Assembly (NCBI RefSeq): GCF_025452195.1
Contig: NZ_CP104970.1
Span: 62,001 to 126,000, forward strand
DNA: 64,000 nt
DNA from: Phyllobacterium zundukense
GTDB taxonomy: Bacteria; Pseudomonadota; Alphaproteobacteria; Rhizobiales; Rhizobiaceae
Direction of reading: 5' to 3'
The translations under genes and the position numbers were made by a program. Shown here one piece after another: positions 55,546-64,000 of the stretch (position 1 is its first letter; every line of letters starts with the position of its first letter). The notes under the pieces were generated by a model. The model ran no database searches. It was not told the DNA's origin and saw nothing but the letters and a program-made list of their open reading frames with translations.

Positions 55546-56375
55546 TTGTAAGGCAATCTTTCGCATCGTCCCTTGCCTCGCATGCTGTGCTCCTGACCGG
55601 TGCGATCATCATGGTCTTTCCGTTTTTCTGGATGCTGCTTGCCTCGCTGACGCCACAGAGCCAGATTTTCAGCGGCAGTCTTTTGCCGATTCCCACGTTC
55701 AACGGCGCAATCGAGAATTACAGCGCTGTCCTTTCCGCTATCCCTCTTCTGCGTTTCATGGGAAACGGCATTATTGTATGCGTTGCAATCCTTGTGCTGC
55801 AGATAGCGGTCGCTATTCCCTCCGGCTATGCGCTCGCCAAGTTGTCCTTCCCTGGCAGGCCGTTTCTCCTCGGTGCCGTCCTCCTCGGGCTTCTGGTACC
55901 GGTGCAGATCCCAACCATCCCTATTTACATTGCGCTGGCAAAATCCGGGCTGCTCAACAGCTATCCCGCTCTGGTCCTTCCCTGGATCATCTCGGCATTT
56001 GCAATCTTCCTGTTCCGTCAGTTCTTCGTAACCTTTCCAGACGAGGTGCTCGACGCGGCGCGACTGGATGGCTTTAGCGAACTGTCGATCGCGTGGCGGA
56101 TCATGCTGCCTGCGGCCTGGCCTGCGGTCGCCTCCTTTTCGATCTTCTCCATCGTGGCTCATTGGAATGATCTCTACTGGCCGCTTGTGGTGACGACTGA
56201 TCCCAACATGATGACACCCTCGCTCGGGATCGCCTATTTCCGGCAAGCGGGCGAGGGTGCCGGTAACGTTGGGGCACTGATGGCCGGGGGCGTTCTCGTA
56301 ACTGCGCCCTTGGTCGCTCTTTTCCTTCTCATGCAGAAGCATTTTATACGGGGCCTGGTGCTCGGCCGACATTAG
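55542..56375 (+). CDS. Ugp/CUT1-type ABC permease 2
   Basis: A 277-residue permease (UgpE/MalG-like) with IIMVFPFFWMLLASLTPQSQ at the first helix and the EAA loop LDAARLDGFSELSIAWRIML. Partner of the 54595 product. Confidence 0.92.
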   Translation: MIVRQSFASSLASHAVLLTGAIIMVFPFFWMLLASLTPQSQIFSGSLLPIPTFNGAIENYSAVLSAIPLLRFMGNGIIVCVAILVLQIAVAIPSGYALAKLSFPGRPFLLGAVLLGLLVPVQIPTIPIYIALAKSGLLNSYPALVLPWIISAFAIFLFRQFFVTFPDEVLDAARLDGFSELSIAWRIMLPAAWPAVASFSIFSIVAHWNDLYWPLVVTTDPNMMTPSLGIAYFRQAGEGAGNVGALMAGGVLVTAPLVALFLLMQKHFIRGLVLGRH

Positions 56376-56414
56376 CTCCGTTTCAAACCCTATCTCAAAC
56401 CTTAGGAGAGCAAT

Positions 56415-57671
56415 GTGAAAACAAATGCAACGATCCTTGCTGCCGGTATGATAGCCGCGCTAGCAGCCGTGCCGGCGAAAGCCGAGACGAAACTCGACGT
56501 TTACTACGCGTGGCCCGAACACGAAGTAATCCATAAACCGATCGCCGATCGCTTTATGGCAGACCATGCGGACGTCAAGATCAGCTTCCGGGCAGCAGCG
56601 CCAAGCTACGACGAGGCCGTCCAGACGCTGATCCGCCAGAGCATGGCGGGCGAGTTGCCGGACGTCCATTATGTGGGCTTCAACGTGCTGCGCCCGCTCG
56701 TAACGCGTGGGCTTTTAAAACCCATCGACGATCTCGTCTCCTCCGATCATTTGGCGGACAAGGGCTACACGGATCAGGTTTTGTCGCTCGCCACGATTGA
56801 CGGACATGTGTACGGGCTGCCATTTGCTATGTCGACGCCGGTCGTCTACTTCAACGCTGATCTCGTGAAAAAGGTCGGCGGCGATCCTAGTAAGATTCCG
56901 AACGACTGGGAGAACTTCATCGCTCTTGCAGCAAAGATCGGAGCGCTGGGCGATGGTATTTCCGGCATGTACTATCAGCTCGGCTCTGACGACTGGGCGA
57001 CGCAGAACCTTGTGCGTAATTTCGGCGGCCAGATGATGGACGACAAGGAGAGCGATATCGCTTTCGACGGTCCCGCCGGTCAGGCTGCGGTCAAGCTCTT
57101 CAAGCGGTTCCACACCGACGGTGCCCAGCCGGCGATCGACTCGAATGCCGCGCGCCAGCTGTTCACCTCCGGCAAGCTCGGCTTCTTCTTTGCCTCAGCC
57201 GGCAGCGTCAGCGGTTTCGAAAAGGAAATCGGAAACCGGTTTACGCTGAAGACGGCCCAGCAGCCGCTCGGCGCCGACAATGCCACGATGCCGACCGGCG
57301 GCATGGTGGCTGTGATCCTCACAGAAGACGCAGCCAAGCGCGCCGCGGCCTGGGATTACGTCAAGTTTGCTACGGGCCCTGAAGGCCAGAGCATCGTCGT
57401 GCCAAATACCGGATATATGCCGACCAACACCCTTGCGCTCGATAAGGATCATCTCGGTAGCTTTTACGAAAAGAACCCGAACTGGTATACGAGCGTGCTC
57501 CAGACACCGCGCGCCCGCCCGTGGTTCTCATGGCCTGGTGACAACGGCGTTGAGATTGGGCAACTCCTTCGCGACGAGATGACGGCAATCGCGCTTGGTT
57601 CCAAGGAACCAGAAGCGGCCTTGGCAGACATGGCTACCGGAGTCCGCGCACTCCTGCCCAAGACAAACTAG
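56415..57671 (+). CDS. Ugp/CUT1-type substrate-binding protein
   Basis: A 418-residue periplasmic binding protein, family 1. Sec signal at the N-terminus (ATILAAGMIAALAAVPAKAE). YGLPFAMSTPVVYFNADLVK and WENFIALAAKIG resemble UgpB-type proteins. AGGAGAGCAATGTG places the GTG-like region; the AAAACAAATGCAACG start codon used is the GTG at 56415. With the phosphodiesterase and HAD phosphatase next to it, a glycerophosphodiester-like or sugar-phosphate diester ligand is inferred. Confidence 0.9.
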   Translation: MKTNATILAAGMIAALAAVPAKAETKLDVYYAWPEHEVIHKPIADRFMADHADVKISFRAAAPSYDEAVQTLIRQSMAGELPDVHYVGFNVLRPLVTRGLLKPIDDLVSSDHLADKGYTDQVLSLATIDGHVYGLPFAMSTPVVYFNADLVKKVGGDPSKIPNDWENFIALAAKIGALGDGISGMYYQLGSDDWATQNLVRNFGGQMMDDKESDIAFDGPAGQAAVKLFKRFHTDGAQPAIDSNAARQLFTSGKLGFFFASAGSVSGFEKEIGNRFTLKTAQQPLGADNATMPTGGMVAVILTEDAAKRAAAWDYVKFATGPEGQSIVVPNTGYMPTNTLALDKDHLGSFYEKNPNWYTSVLQTPRARPWFSWPGDNGVEIGQLLRDEMTAIALGSKEPEAALADMATGVRALLPKTN

Positions 57672-57733
57672 TTCTCCCCAGGGGGATGCGGCGCAAATTG
57701 TGCCGTGTCCCTTTGCTTCAAACGGATTTCCCC

Positions 57734-58540
57734 ATGAAACTCATTCACCTCACCGACCTGCACCTTGTGCCGCCAGGTGCCATGCTCTTCGGCTTCGATC
57801 CTGCCGAACGGCTGCGCAAGACCATCGAGCGCATCAACCGCGATCACGCCGATGCAGAACTCTGTGTCGTCACCGGCGATCTCACCGACGAGGGAGATCC
57901 CGCTTCGTACGAATTGCTGCGCGACGTGCTGCAGGAATTGCGCGTGCCCATGCGACTTCTGCTCGGTAATCACGATTACCGCGCGAATTTTCTAAAGGCC
58001 TTTCCTGACGAGCCGCGCGATGAGAACGGTTTTGTGCAGTCGGTCCATGAAAGCTCGGCCGGACGCCTCATCTTCCTTGACACGCTGGTGGAAGGATCAG
58101 GCCATGGCTCCTTGGGTGGTGGCCGGCTCGAATGGCTGCTGGCGCGACTGGCAACATCGGACCTGCCAGTTTATCTCTTCGCCCACCATCAGCTGCAACC
58201 TATCGGTCTGCCGCATTTTGAGCCATGGAACACAGAGAACTGGCGTCACAACATGCGGGCGATCGTTGGGGCCGGCAATGTGCGGCACATCTTCCACGGT
58301 CATGTGCATGTCGATGTCGGCGGTACCTGGAGCGGCATCCCCTTCAGCGCAAGCCGCGGTGTTGCGCATCAGATCATTCCAAATTTCGTGCGGAGAGATG
58401 CGGACTTTGTCGAGGATGCGCCGGCCTTTGATGTTGCGCTGATAGATGATGATGGCGTCCTGGTGCATCGTTTCGAAGTGAGCGACCGCCACGTCGTCGA
58501 GATCTCCGCTGCAGGTCCTCGTCCGGAGACCGTGCAATGA
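57734..58540 (+). CDS. Class III metallophosphodiesterase (GpdQ/CpdA-like), copy 2
   Basis: A 268-residue calcineurin-like phosphoesterase: DLH in LTDLHLV, GDLTDEGD, GNHDYR, HH in FAHHQL and GHVH in IFHGHVHV. ATG 57734 is chosen as the family starts at KLIHLTDLHL. It closely matches the 51377 protein and precedes the HAD gene with an ATGA overlap, so the two act in sequence: diester to monoester, monoester to alcohol and phosphate. GC is higher than in copy 1. Confidence 0.9.
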   Translation: MKLIHLTDLHLVPPGAMLFGFDPAERLRKTIERINRDHADAELCVVTGDLTDEGDPASYELLRDVLQELRVPMRLLLGNHDYRANFLKAFPDEPRDENGFVQSVHESSAGRLIFLDTLVEGSGHGSLGGGRLEWLLARLATSDLPVYLFAHHQLQPIGLPHFEPWNTENWRHNMRAIVGAGNVRHIFHGHVHVDVGGTWSGIPFSASRGVAHQIIPNFVRRDADFVEDAPAFDVALIDDDGVLVHRFEVSDRHVVEISAAGPRPETVQ

Positions 58541-59235
58541 ACCGACTGACCCCTTATGAACTGGTCATCTTTGATTGTGACGGCGTTCTGATCGATAGTG
58601 AGACGCTGGCAAGTCGCATCGACGCCGAAGAACTGACCCGCATCGGCTATCCCACGTCCTATTCTGATGTGGTTCTACGATTCACCGGCCTGTCGTCGGC
58701 GACCATGCGGAAAATGATCGAAGAAGACTGGGGCCGTCCCCTGCCTGATGACTTCGATACCATCGTGCAATCCCGGATAAAGGAAAGCTATCGGATAGAA
58801 TTGCAAGCGATCGAAGGTATTGACCGGCTTCTGCATCAGTTGCCCTTGCCGCGCTGCGTCGCCTCGAGCAGCGCCCCCGACAAGCTGAGACTAGGTCTTG
58901 AACTGACGGGGCTTTGGCCGCACTTCGATCCACACGTATTCAGCTCGGTCCTGGTGAAGGCGGGCAAGCCGGCACCGGACCTGTTCCTCTACGCTGCAGC
59001 CCGGATGGGCATTGAACCGGCGCGCTGCGCCGTGGTGGAAGACAGCATTGCCGGCGTTCGCGCCGGTGTGGCCGCAGGAATGACGGTGATTGGTTTTACG
59101 GCAGGCGGCCACTGCCTTGAGGATCACGGTCAACGATTGCTCTCAGCCGGCGCTTCGGTCGTTGCGCGAACGGCTGAAGAACTGGGCATGCTGCTGACGG
59201 TGAACACAGCTTTATGCGCTACTGAGCAGACTTAA
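58537..59235 (+). CDS. HAD-superfamily phosphatase, copy 2
   Basis: A 232-residue HAD IA phosphatase with FDCDGVLIDSE, CVASSSAPDKL, KAGKPAPDLF and VVEDSIAG. It is paralogous to the protein at 50149 over the whole length. Coupled by ATGA to the phosphodiesterase. Likely dephosphorylates the monoester released by the neighbour. Confidence 0.9.
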   Translation: MNRLTPYELVIFDCDGVLIDSETLASRIDAEELTRIGYPTSYSDVVLRFTGLSSATMRKMIEEDWGRPLPDDFDTIVQSRIKESYRIELQAIEGIDRLLHQLPLPRCVASSSAPDKLRLGLELTGLWPHFDPHVFSSVLVKAGKPAPDLFLYAAARMGIEPARCAVVEDSIAGVRAGVAAGMTVIGFTAGGHCLEDHGQRLLSAGASVVARTAEELGMLLTVNTALCATEQT

Positions 59236-59622
59236 TGATTCAATAGATAGCTTCCCCCAGGGCGCCGGGCGGCACGACGTCCGGCGCCCGACCCAGATCA
59301 GGGCGTCGGCTTCTGATCCATCACCGGAGAACATCGATATTCGGCTGCACCCGGTCGGTCAACCGAATGGGGAGGAGGAGCGAGATGGCCCAAGTCGTCA
59401 CACACCACCAATTCAAATTCTGCACTTTCGCTCGCACGGGCGCGCGGATCAGCTCGACCACCCAGCGGGGCGATTGACGCTGAGAATCGGCAATAGCGCC
59501 GATGGCATCACCGAGACACGCCACCCCTTAAGGGAGAGGTGAGGGGGTGTTTCCCAGAGATGGAATGTGTTAAAACCTCTGCTGTTATGAGTCATGGCAG
59601 AGGAAATATCACGGACGTGGAC
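59236..59622. other. Gap before the toxin-antitoxin pair
   Basis: It contains the hairpin at 59260-59289 and otherwise no recognised gene. It marks a boundary between the phosphodiester operon and a mobile defence module. Confidence 0.4.
59260..59289 (+). terminator. GC-rich hairpin after HAD gene
   Basis: GGGCGCCGG (59260-59268) and CCGGCGCCC (59281-59289) form a perfect 9-bp stem, 25 bp after the HAD stop. There is no T-run downstream, so terminator function is uncertain. Confidence 0.45.
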
Positions 59623-60237
59623 ATGGCCGACACCCAACGGGCTCGCGCGCTCGAACTCCTGAAAGCTCGGCACATGCTGCGGCTGAAGGATTTCGCCGCG
59701 CACGGAATTGGCTCGGAGACGCTCGCGCGTCTCATACGAGATGAAGAAGTCGTTCGTCCGGCGCGCGGTCTCTACCAGCTTCCCGACGCTGCGACGGACG
59801 TAAGTCATGCCCTGGCCGAGGCATCAGCGCTGGTGCCGAAAGGGATCGTCTGCCTGACCTCGGCGCTGCAATTTCATGAGCTGACGCTGCAAATGCCGTC
59901 GGCGGTCTGGATGGCCATTGATCGCACGGCTTGGCGCCCCAAGATCGACTATCCGCCGATCCGGTTCGTACGCTTCACCGGGTTCGCTCTCACCGAGGGC
60001 GTCGAACGGCATCGCATCGAGGGCGTCGAGGTGCCGATCACAAATCCGGCGCGCTCGATCGTCGATTGCTTCCGCTATCGATCGAAAGTCGGCCTCGACG
60101 TTGCGATGGAGGGGCTGCGCGAGGGCCTTCGGCGGCGCAAGACAACAAGCGACGAACTCTGGACATATGCGAAGAAGGCCAGGATCTGGTCGACCATGCG
60201 ACCCTACGTCGAAGCGACGGTGGCCGATGGCGCGTGA
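59623..60237 (+). CDS. AbiEi-type antitoxin, type IV toxin-antitoxin system
   Basis: A 204-residue antitoxin with an N-terminal winged helix (ARALELLKARHMLRLKDFAA, LARLIRDEEVVRPARGLYQL) and the C-terminal AbiEi domain (PKGIVCLTSALQFHELT, ITNPARSIVDCFRYR). It represses its own promoter and counters the toxin without binding it. The start is uncertain: an in-frame ATG also occurs at 59587; 59623 gives the usual family length. The stop overlaps the toxin gene by 11 bases. Confidence 0.87.
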   Translation: MADTQRARALELLKARHMLRLKDFAAHGIGSETLARLIRDEEVVRPARGLYQLPDAATDVSHALAEASALVPKGIVCLTSALQFHELTLQMPSAVWMAIDRTAWRPKIDYPPIRFVRFTGFALTEGVERHRIEGVEVPITNPARSIVDCFRYRSKVGLDVAMEGLREGLRRRKTTSDELWTYAKKARIWSTMRPYVEATVADGA

Positions 60238-61132
60238 ACCGAAGAAAAACGTCGGGGCATCCGTGCGCGCCCGGCTGCTTGCGCGGTCACGCACAGAGCG
60301 CGTGGACTTTCAGATCCTGCTGACGCGCTACGCGCTCGAAAGGCTCCTGTACCGGCTGAGCCTATCCGCGCATCGCGACCGCTTCATCCTAAAGGGCGCG
60401 ATGCTCTTCGTAACGTGGGTCGCCGACCCGTTTCGGCCGACGCGTGACCTCGACCTGCTGGGTTACGGTGAGAACAGCCCGAAGGCCATCGCCGAAACTT
60501 TCCATGTCATTTGCACGCAGCCGGTCGACGATGACGGCGTCGTTTTCGACGTCGATGGGCTCGAAGCCGTGCCGATCCGTGAGGAAGTCGAATACGGCGG
60601 CGTTCGTGTCCGGACCACTGCCGCTATCGCAGGCGCGCGCATTCCCATTCAGGTGGACATAGGCTTCGGTGATGCCGTCACGCCTGGACCGGTCGACATA
60701 GAATATCCGTCGCTGCTCGATGCGCCGGCGCCGCGCCTGCGGGCCTATCCGGTCGCGACCGTGGTCGCCGAGAAATTCGAGGCGCTGGTAACGCTCGGCA
60801 TGGCAAATAGCCGCCTGAAGGATTTTTACGATCTCTGGTGGATTGCCGAGACGTTCGAACTTGAGCGGCCCACCCTTGTAGAGGCCGTGCGCCAGACATT
60901 TGCTAGAAGAGGGACGGAACTTCCCAAGGAGAGACCGACGGGTCTCAGCGATGCCTACGCGGAAGTATGGGATCGTCAGTGGCGGGCCTTTCTTGGTCGC
61001 GAACGCATGGCGGCCGCGCCGCCAAGCTTGGCCACGGTAGTGGGGGATCTCGGGCACCTTCTGCTGCCCTTGACAGAGCCCCTCGATGGCAATTGGCGTT
61101 GGAAGCCGCGCGAGGGATGGATACAGCCGTGA
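60227..61132 (+). CDS. AbiEii-type nucleotidyltransferase toxin
   Basis: A 301-residue AbiEii/AbiGii toxin of the DNA polymerase beta-like nucleotidyltransferase fold. FILKGAMLFVTW and TRDLDLLGYG are the GS-like and D-x-D motifs; a later VVAEKFEALVTLGMANSRLKDFYDLWWI block supplies the Lys and Asp of the family. Members block growth, some by modifying tRNA acceptor ends, and give phage resistance. ATG 60227 overlaps the antitoxin end, which couples their synthesis. The GC-rich sequence differs from the left half of the window, as expected for a transferred module. Confidence 0.9.
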   Translation: MAREPKKNVGASVRARLLARSRTERVDFQILLTRYALERLLYRLSLSAHRDRFILKGAMLFVTWVADPFRPTRDLDLLGYGENSPKAIAETFHVICTQPVDDDGVVFDVDGLEAVPIREEVEYGGVRVRTTAAIAGARIPIQVDIGFGDAVTPGPVDIEYPSLLDAPAPRLRAYPVATVVAEKFEALVTLGMANSRLKDFYDLWWIAETFELERPTLVEAVRQTFARRGTELPKERPTGLSDAYAEVWDRQWRAFLGRERMAAAPPSLATVVGDLGHLLLPLTEPLDGNWRWKPREGWIQP

Positions 61133-61827
61133 GCCAGGATGGCCGGAGAGAGGCGAAGGCCGTGGTACGAAGTGGTAGGAGTTTCGGCCGCGCACCCCAA
61201 GGACACTGGCCAAAGAAAACAATTCGTAGAAACACGTGATAACCTAAACAAGTCGGGCTTTCGCCCTCGAAGCTGGAGTGCCGCCGCTTGGGATCAATGA
61301 TTCATCTGACGCTTGGTCGCATTGAACTTGACTGGGGCAAGAACGGCGGCTTTCAGAACCATAGCACCCTGTTTCGGCCGGGCGACCTAACTAATATACC
61401 GTATTTCTACGCTGCGGACGAGAATGATACCGAAAGCGCAGCGCTTTTCCCTCTAAAATCAAAGGCGTAACTTTTTGACGGCCTGGGTGTCGGAAATTCT
61501 CGCCAACACAAAAGTTGCGAGCAATTTCAATTGGTTATGTGGTACTTAAACATCGAGTGGGTATAGTTGATCCAGTCAACAAAAAATACGCGCGTTCAAC
61601 AGCTGCTTCATCGACAAGTTCGGATTGCTGAAGGACAGGTAATCAACGAAAAGGAGACGCTCTGTACCAGCTGGGCGCGTTGCAAAAGGCAGAAGTCTGA
61701 CAGCACCCAAACCCCTTTCCAGGCGCCCGGTGACAGCATGTGCGGTTGCCGGCCCTCCATCATTGGCGAGGGCGAAATTTCTATACGCGTGGGCTGGGGC
61801 TTTTTTCGAGTCGCGAAGTGCCCGGCT
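61133..61827. other. Region with one small partial frame
   Basis: Apart from the small frame at 61288-61470, no gene was recognised. Composition drops in GC compared with the AbiE genes, so this is probably a junction of decayed sequences. Confidence 0.45.
61288..61470 (+). pseudogene. Short frame, possible N-terminal remnant of a larger protein
   Basis: This 60-residue frame starts at TTG with GGAG upstream and reads GSMIHLTLGRIELDWGKNGG, then FQNHSTLFRPGDLTN. The composition is protein-like and the abrupt end suggests truncation of a longer gene, possibly a defence-associated protein given the neighbouring AbiE pair. I do not recognise it with confidence. Confidence 0.3.
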
Positions 61828-63006
61828 TCAGGCGACACGGGGAGGATCGGCCTCGGAAACCTTTCGCCCGCCGATCCAGGTGGATCTCAGCTCAAGTTCC
61901 TGCGTTAGCAGTACAAAATCTGCGTCAGATCCAGGCATAAGCCTACCTTTGTGTGAGCCAATGCCCATGGCATCGGCAGGGTATACTGTCGCCATGCGAA
62001 ACGCTTCCTCCAGTGGGAGGCCGAGCGTCTCATGAACGAAGCGAATGGAGGAAAGCATGTCGATGTCGGCGCCGGCAAGTGTCCCGTCGGCAAGCGTCAA
62101 TTGTCCGTCCTTGCGCAGGATCTCGCGTCCGTTCAGCCGGAAGCGCGTCATGTCAGTCCCGATCGTCGACATCGCATCGGTCACCAGGAAGATCTGCCCC
62201 GGCCCTTGCTTGCCGCGGATCGCTATGCCCATTGCCGCCGGATCGACATGGAAGCCATCCGCGATTATTCCCGCATGGAGCGCCCCGGTCGCTAGTGCCG
62301 CGCCGACAACGCCCGGTTCGCGGTGGCCAAGGCCGCTCATGGCATTGAAGAGATGCGTCACCGTGCGAGCCCCCGCCTTGGCATAGGCGCAGGCCGTCTC
62401 GAAGATGGCATCCGTGTGGCCAAGGCTGACGACGACGCCCGCATCGGCAAGCGCTTTCACTTGACTCTTGGTGGCATTTTCCGGAGCGAGCGTCACCATC
62501 AGGCAGCCCAGCGCACTCATGCAGGCAAGCATCTCGTCGAGATCCGATTTTCCCATGGGGCAGATCAGCGATGGATCATGAGCACCCTTCCGGGCCAAGG
62601 AGAGGTGCGGTCCCTCGAAGTGCAATCCGAGGAAGCCCGGCACGCCAGCGGCCTTCGCTTTGATCCCGGCCTTGATGGCGGCGGTCGTCACCTCGCGCGT
62701 GTCGGTGATCAGCGTCGGGAGCAATGCCGTCGTGCCGAACCGCGCATGGGCCGCGCAGATCCGCCGGATGCCGTCAAGCGTCGGCTGCTCGTTGAAGAGG
62801 GCACCGCCGCCCCCATTGACCTGCAGATCGATAAAGCCCGGCACGAGAAGGAGGCCGCGCGCGTCAATAGTTTCGACGCTATCATCGTCGGAATTTTCAG
62901 GAACAATAGAGTCGACACGCCCTGCCTCGACAACAAGCGCGGCATCATCGTGCCATTCCATACCGTCGAAGATTCGCGCGCCCGTGATTCTACTTTTTGC
63001 TCTCAT
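61828..63006 (-). CDS. nagA: N-acetylglucosamine-6-phosphate deacetylase
   Basis: A 392-residue amidohydrolase converting N-acetylglucosamine-6-phosphate to glucosamine-6-phosphate and acetate. PGFIDLQVNGGGGALFNE at the N-terminus, metal ligands Glu in LHFEGPHLS, His in SLGHTDAI and THLFNAMS, and catalytic Asp in LVTDAMSTIG. It is coupled by ATGA to the upstream SIS-domain gene, so both belong to an amino-sugar catabolic operon entering from the right edge. Confidence 0.95.
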   Translation of the reverse strand: MRAKSRITGARIFDGMEWHDDAALVVEAGRVDSIVPENSDDDSVETIDARGLLLVPGFIDLQVNGGGGALFNEQPTLDGIRRICAAHARFGTTALLPTLITDTREVTTAAIKAGIKAKAAGVPGFLGLHFEGPHLSLARKGAHDPSLICPMGKSDLDEMLACMSALGCLMVTLAPENATKSQVKALADAGVVVSLGHTDAIFETACAYAKAGARTVTHLFNAMSGLGHREPGVVGAALATGALHAGIIADGFHVDPAAMGIAIRGKQGPGQIFLVTDAMSTIGTDMTRFRLNGREILRKDGQLTLADGTLAGADIDMLSSIRFVHETLGLPLEEAFRMATVYPADAMGIGSHKGRLMPGSDADFVLLTQELELRSTWIGGRKVSEADPPRVA

Positions 63007-64000
63007 CGGGTTTCCGTGACCTTCGTGAGATTGGCGGGTGCATCGGGGTTGCGGCCACGCGATCGCGACCAGGCTTCGACAAAGCCATAAAATGGCAGAA
63101 TTAGCGCCAGCGCATCCGTAATAGGGTGCCCCGTCTCAACGAAGGGCAGGGGTTTTGCCGTTGCTGCCAGAGGCGAGGTGATAAGTACCCTGGCGCCCTT
63201 TGCAACCAACTCGTCAGCTACCTCGGCGACAGAGCCCTCGGCGGCATCGCGGGCCGCAAGTGCCAAAATCGGAAAGCGGGTGCCAACGAGTGCGACGGGT
63301 CCGTGCAGCACTTCCGCCGCGGAATAGGCTTCGGCATGGATCCCGGTCGTCTCCTTGAATTTCAAGGCCGCTTCGCTGGCGATCGCCATGGTCGGCCCGC
63401 GACCTATCACATAGATGGATTCAGCTTCACCTGCGTCGGCGGCAAATTCCAGCCATTTGAGTTTTACCGCTTCAGCAAAGTGCTTGGGTAGATCTGCCAC
63501 CGCCCGTTTCAGCGCAGCATCCCCCGTCCACTCACTCAGCACTGCAAGGCCTGCAACGATGGAATTCACATAGGATTTGGTGGCGGCTACCGCATTTTCC
63601 GGGCCAGCCAGAATATCCAAAGCGTGGCGGCAGGCATCCGCCATCGGGGAGGGCAGTGTATTGGTCAGCGCGATCGAAATGGCGCCAGAGCGGGTTGCTG
63701 CGTCAGCCATCGCGACGATGTCGGGACTTTTTCCTGATTGCGAGATCGCGATAGCAGCGCCGCGGCTAAGGTTCAACTCTGTGCCATAGATCGACGCGAG
63801 CGAAGGTCCGATCGACGCGACGGGTAATTTTGCGGTGAGCTCGATCGCATATTTCAGGAACAGTGCGGCATGGTCTGAGGAGCCGCGGGCGATCGTCACG
63901 ACAAACGCCGGATCCTTCGCACGTAAGGCCGAACCTGCGGCGGCGAATTCTTTCGCCGAGTGATCGAGCAACCTCGCGGCAGCTTCGGGAATTTCGTCGA
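63003..64000 (-). CDS. SIS-domain sugar isomerase/deaminase, 5' end outside window
   Basis: A protein with two SIS domains resembling the isomerase half of GlmS and the AgaS/NagB-II deaminases, which convert amino-sugar 6-phosphates to fructose-6-phosphate and ammonia. Landmarks are TIARGSSDHAALFLKYAIE, AISQSGKSPDIVAM (phosphate-binding SQSGxS), YVIGRGPTMAIASEAALKFK and AEAYSAAEVLHGP. The frame continues past 63971 to the window edge (DEIPEAAARLLDHSAKE), so about the first 15-20 residues are missing. With NagA it would complete conversion of GlcNAc-6-phosphate to a glycolytic intermediate. Confidence 0.9.
   Translation of the reverse strand, partial: DEIPEAAARLLDHSAKEFAAAGSALRAKDPAFVVTIARGSSDHAALFLKYAIELTAKLPVASIGPSLASIYGTELNLSRGAAIAISQSGKSPDIVAMADAATRSGAISIALTNTLPSPMADACRHALDILAGPENAVAATKSYVNSIVAGLAVLSEWTGDAALKRAVADLPKHFAEAVKLKWLEFAADAGEAESIYVIGRGPTMAIASEAALKFKETTGIHAEAYSAAEVLHGPVALVGTRFPILALAARDAAEGSVAEVADELVAKGARVLITSPLAATAKPLPFVETGHPITDALALILPFYGFVEAWSRSRGRNPDAPANLTKVTETR

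Noticed and set aside
55398..56372. 324-codon minus-strand frame
   Set aside because: It lies fully opposite permease 2 and is rich in charged residues, an antisense artefact of a hydrophobic gene.
59918..60226. N-terminal extension of the toxin frame
   Set aside because: It lies inside the antitoxin gene in another frame and lacks family similarity; ATG 60227 gives the normal length and overlap.

Overview
The window looks like an accessory replicon or genomic island of a Rhizobiales bacterium (Rhizobium, Sinorhizobium or Mesorhizobium type). The evidence is the density of ABC uptake systems tied to small catabolic operons, an alphaproteobacterial UPF0262 protein, rhizobial-type CoA-transferase and thiolase genes, degenerate IS256 and IS110 remnants, and many decayed gene copies. 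No rRNA, tRNA, CRISPR array or replication gene was seen. Species and replicon cannot be fixed from the sequence alone.

Layout. 0-9 kb: a peptide-type binding protein cut by the window edge, an inverted truncated copy of it, a class C beta-lactamase fold hydrolase resembling 6-aminohexanoate-dimer hydrolase, a CocE/NonD hydrolase, an amidase and an Asp/Glu/hydantoin racemase-like protein. The promoter region and first codons of the amidase are duplicated in front of the CocE gene. 9.2-10.5 kb: scrambled IS remnants. 10.6-16.6 kb: an apparent D-amino-acid operon (binding protein, permease, ATPase, DadA-like oxidoreductase, RidA, exported N-acyl-D-amino-acid deacylase), followed by a decayed racemase copy. 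17.3-31 kb: two divergent GntR/FCD regulators and a long co-directional operon with a polyamine-type ABC transporter (its two permeases fused), a creatinase-like M24 protein, a D-2-hydroxyacid dehydrogenase, a PuuD-like amidotransferase-fold hydrolase, a class III aminotransferase, an aldehyde dehydrogenase, a tartrate/D-malate-type dehydrogenase and another racemase-like protein. 31-39.7 kb: an Lrp pseudogene, then aminotransferase, aldehyde dehydrogenase, CoA-transferase A and B, thiolase, UPF0262 and glutamate dehydrogenase. This set fits conversion of an omega- or beta-amino acid through semialdehyde and oxoacid to acyl-CoA, with glutamate as the amino currency. 40.7-49.3 kb: a minus-strand operon of a CUT1-type ABC transporter, class III aminotransferase and sulfatase, with a divergent ROK regulator. 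49.4-59.2 kb: an RpiR-controlled Ugp-like ABC transporter with metallophosphodiesterase and HAD phosphatase, plus a second, partly decayed phosphodiesterase/HAD set. 59.6-61.1 kb: an AbiE-type (type IV) toxin-antitoxin pair. 61.8-64 kb: NagA and a SIS-domain sugar isomerase for amino-sugar use, running out of the window.

Two themes stand out. First, four otherwise well-preserved genes (ABC ATPase, RidA, tartrate-type dehydrogenase, CUT1 permease) each carry one apparent +1 base in or beside a short homopolymer; the permease at 11.4 kb may be a fifth. This is either real slippage/decay or an assembly artefact. Second, regulatory words recur: TGGAATACCA near the GntR genes and the D-amino-acid operon; paired 15-bp near-palindromes of the form TGRARnnnnnnnCCA around the RpiR regulon; and ACAWAYGTTGCAW around the left-end hydrolase genes.
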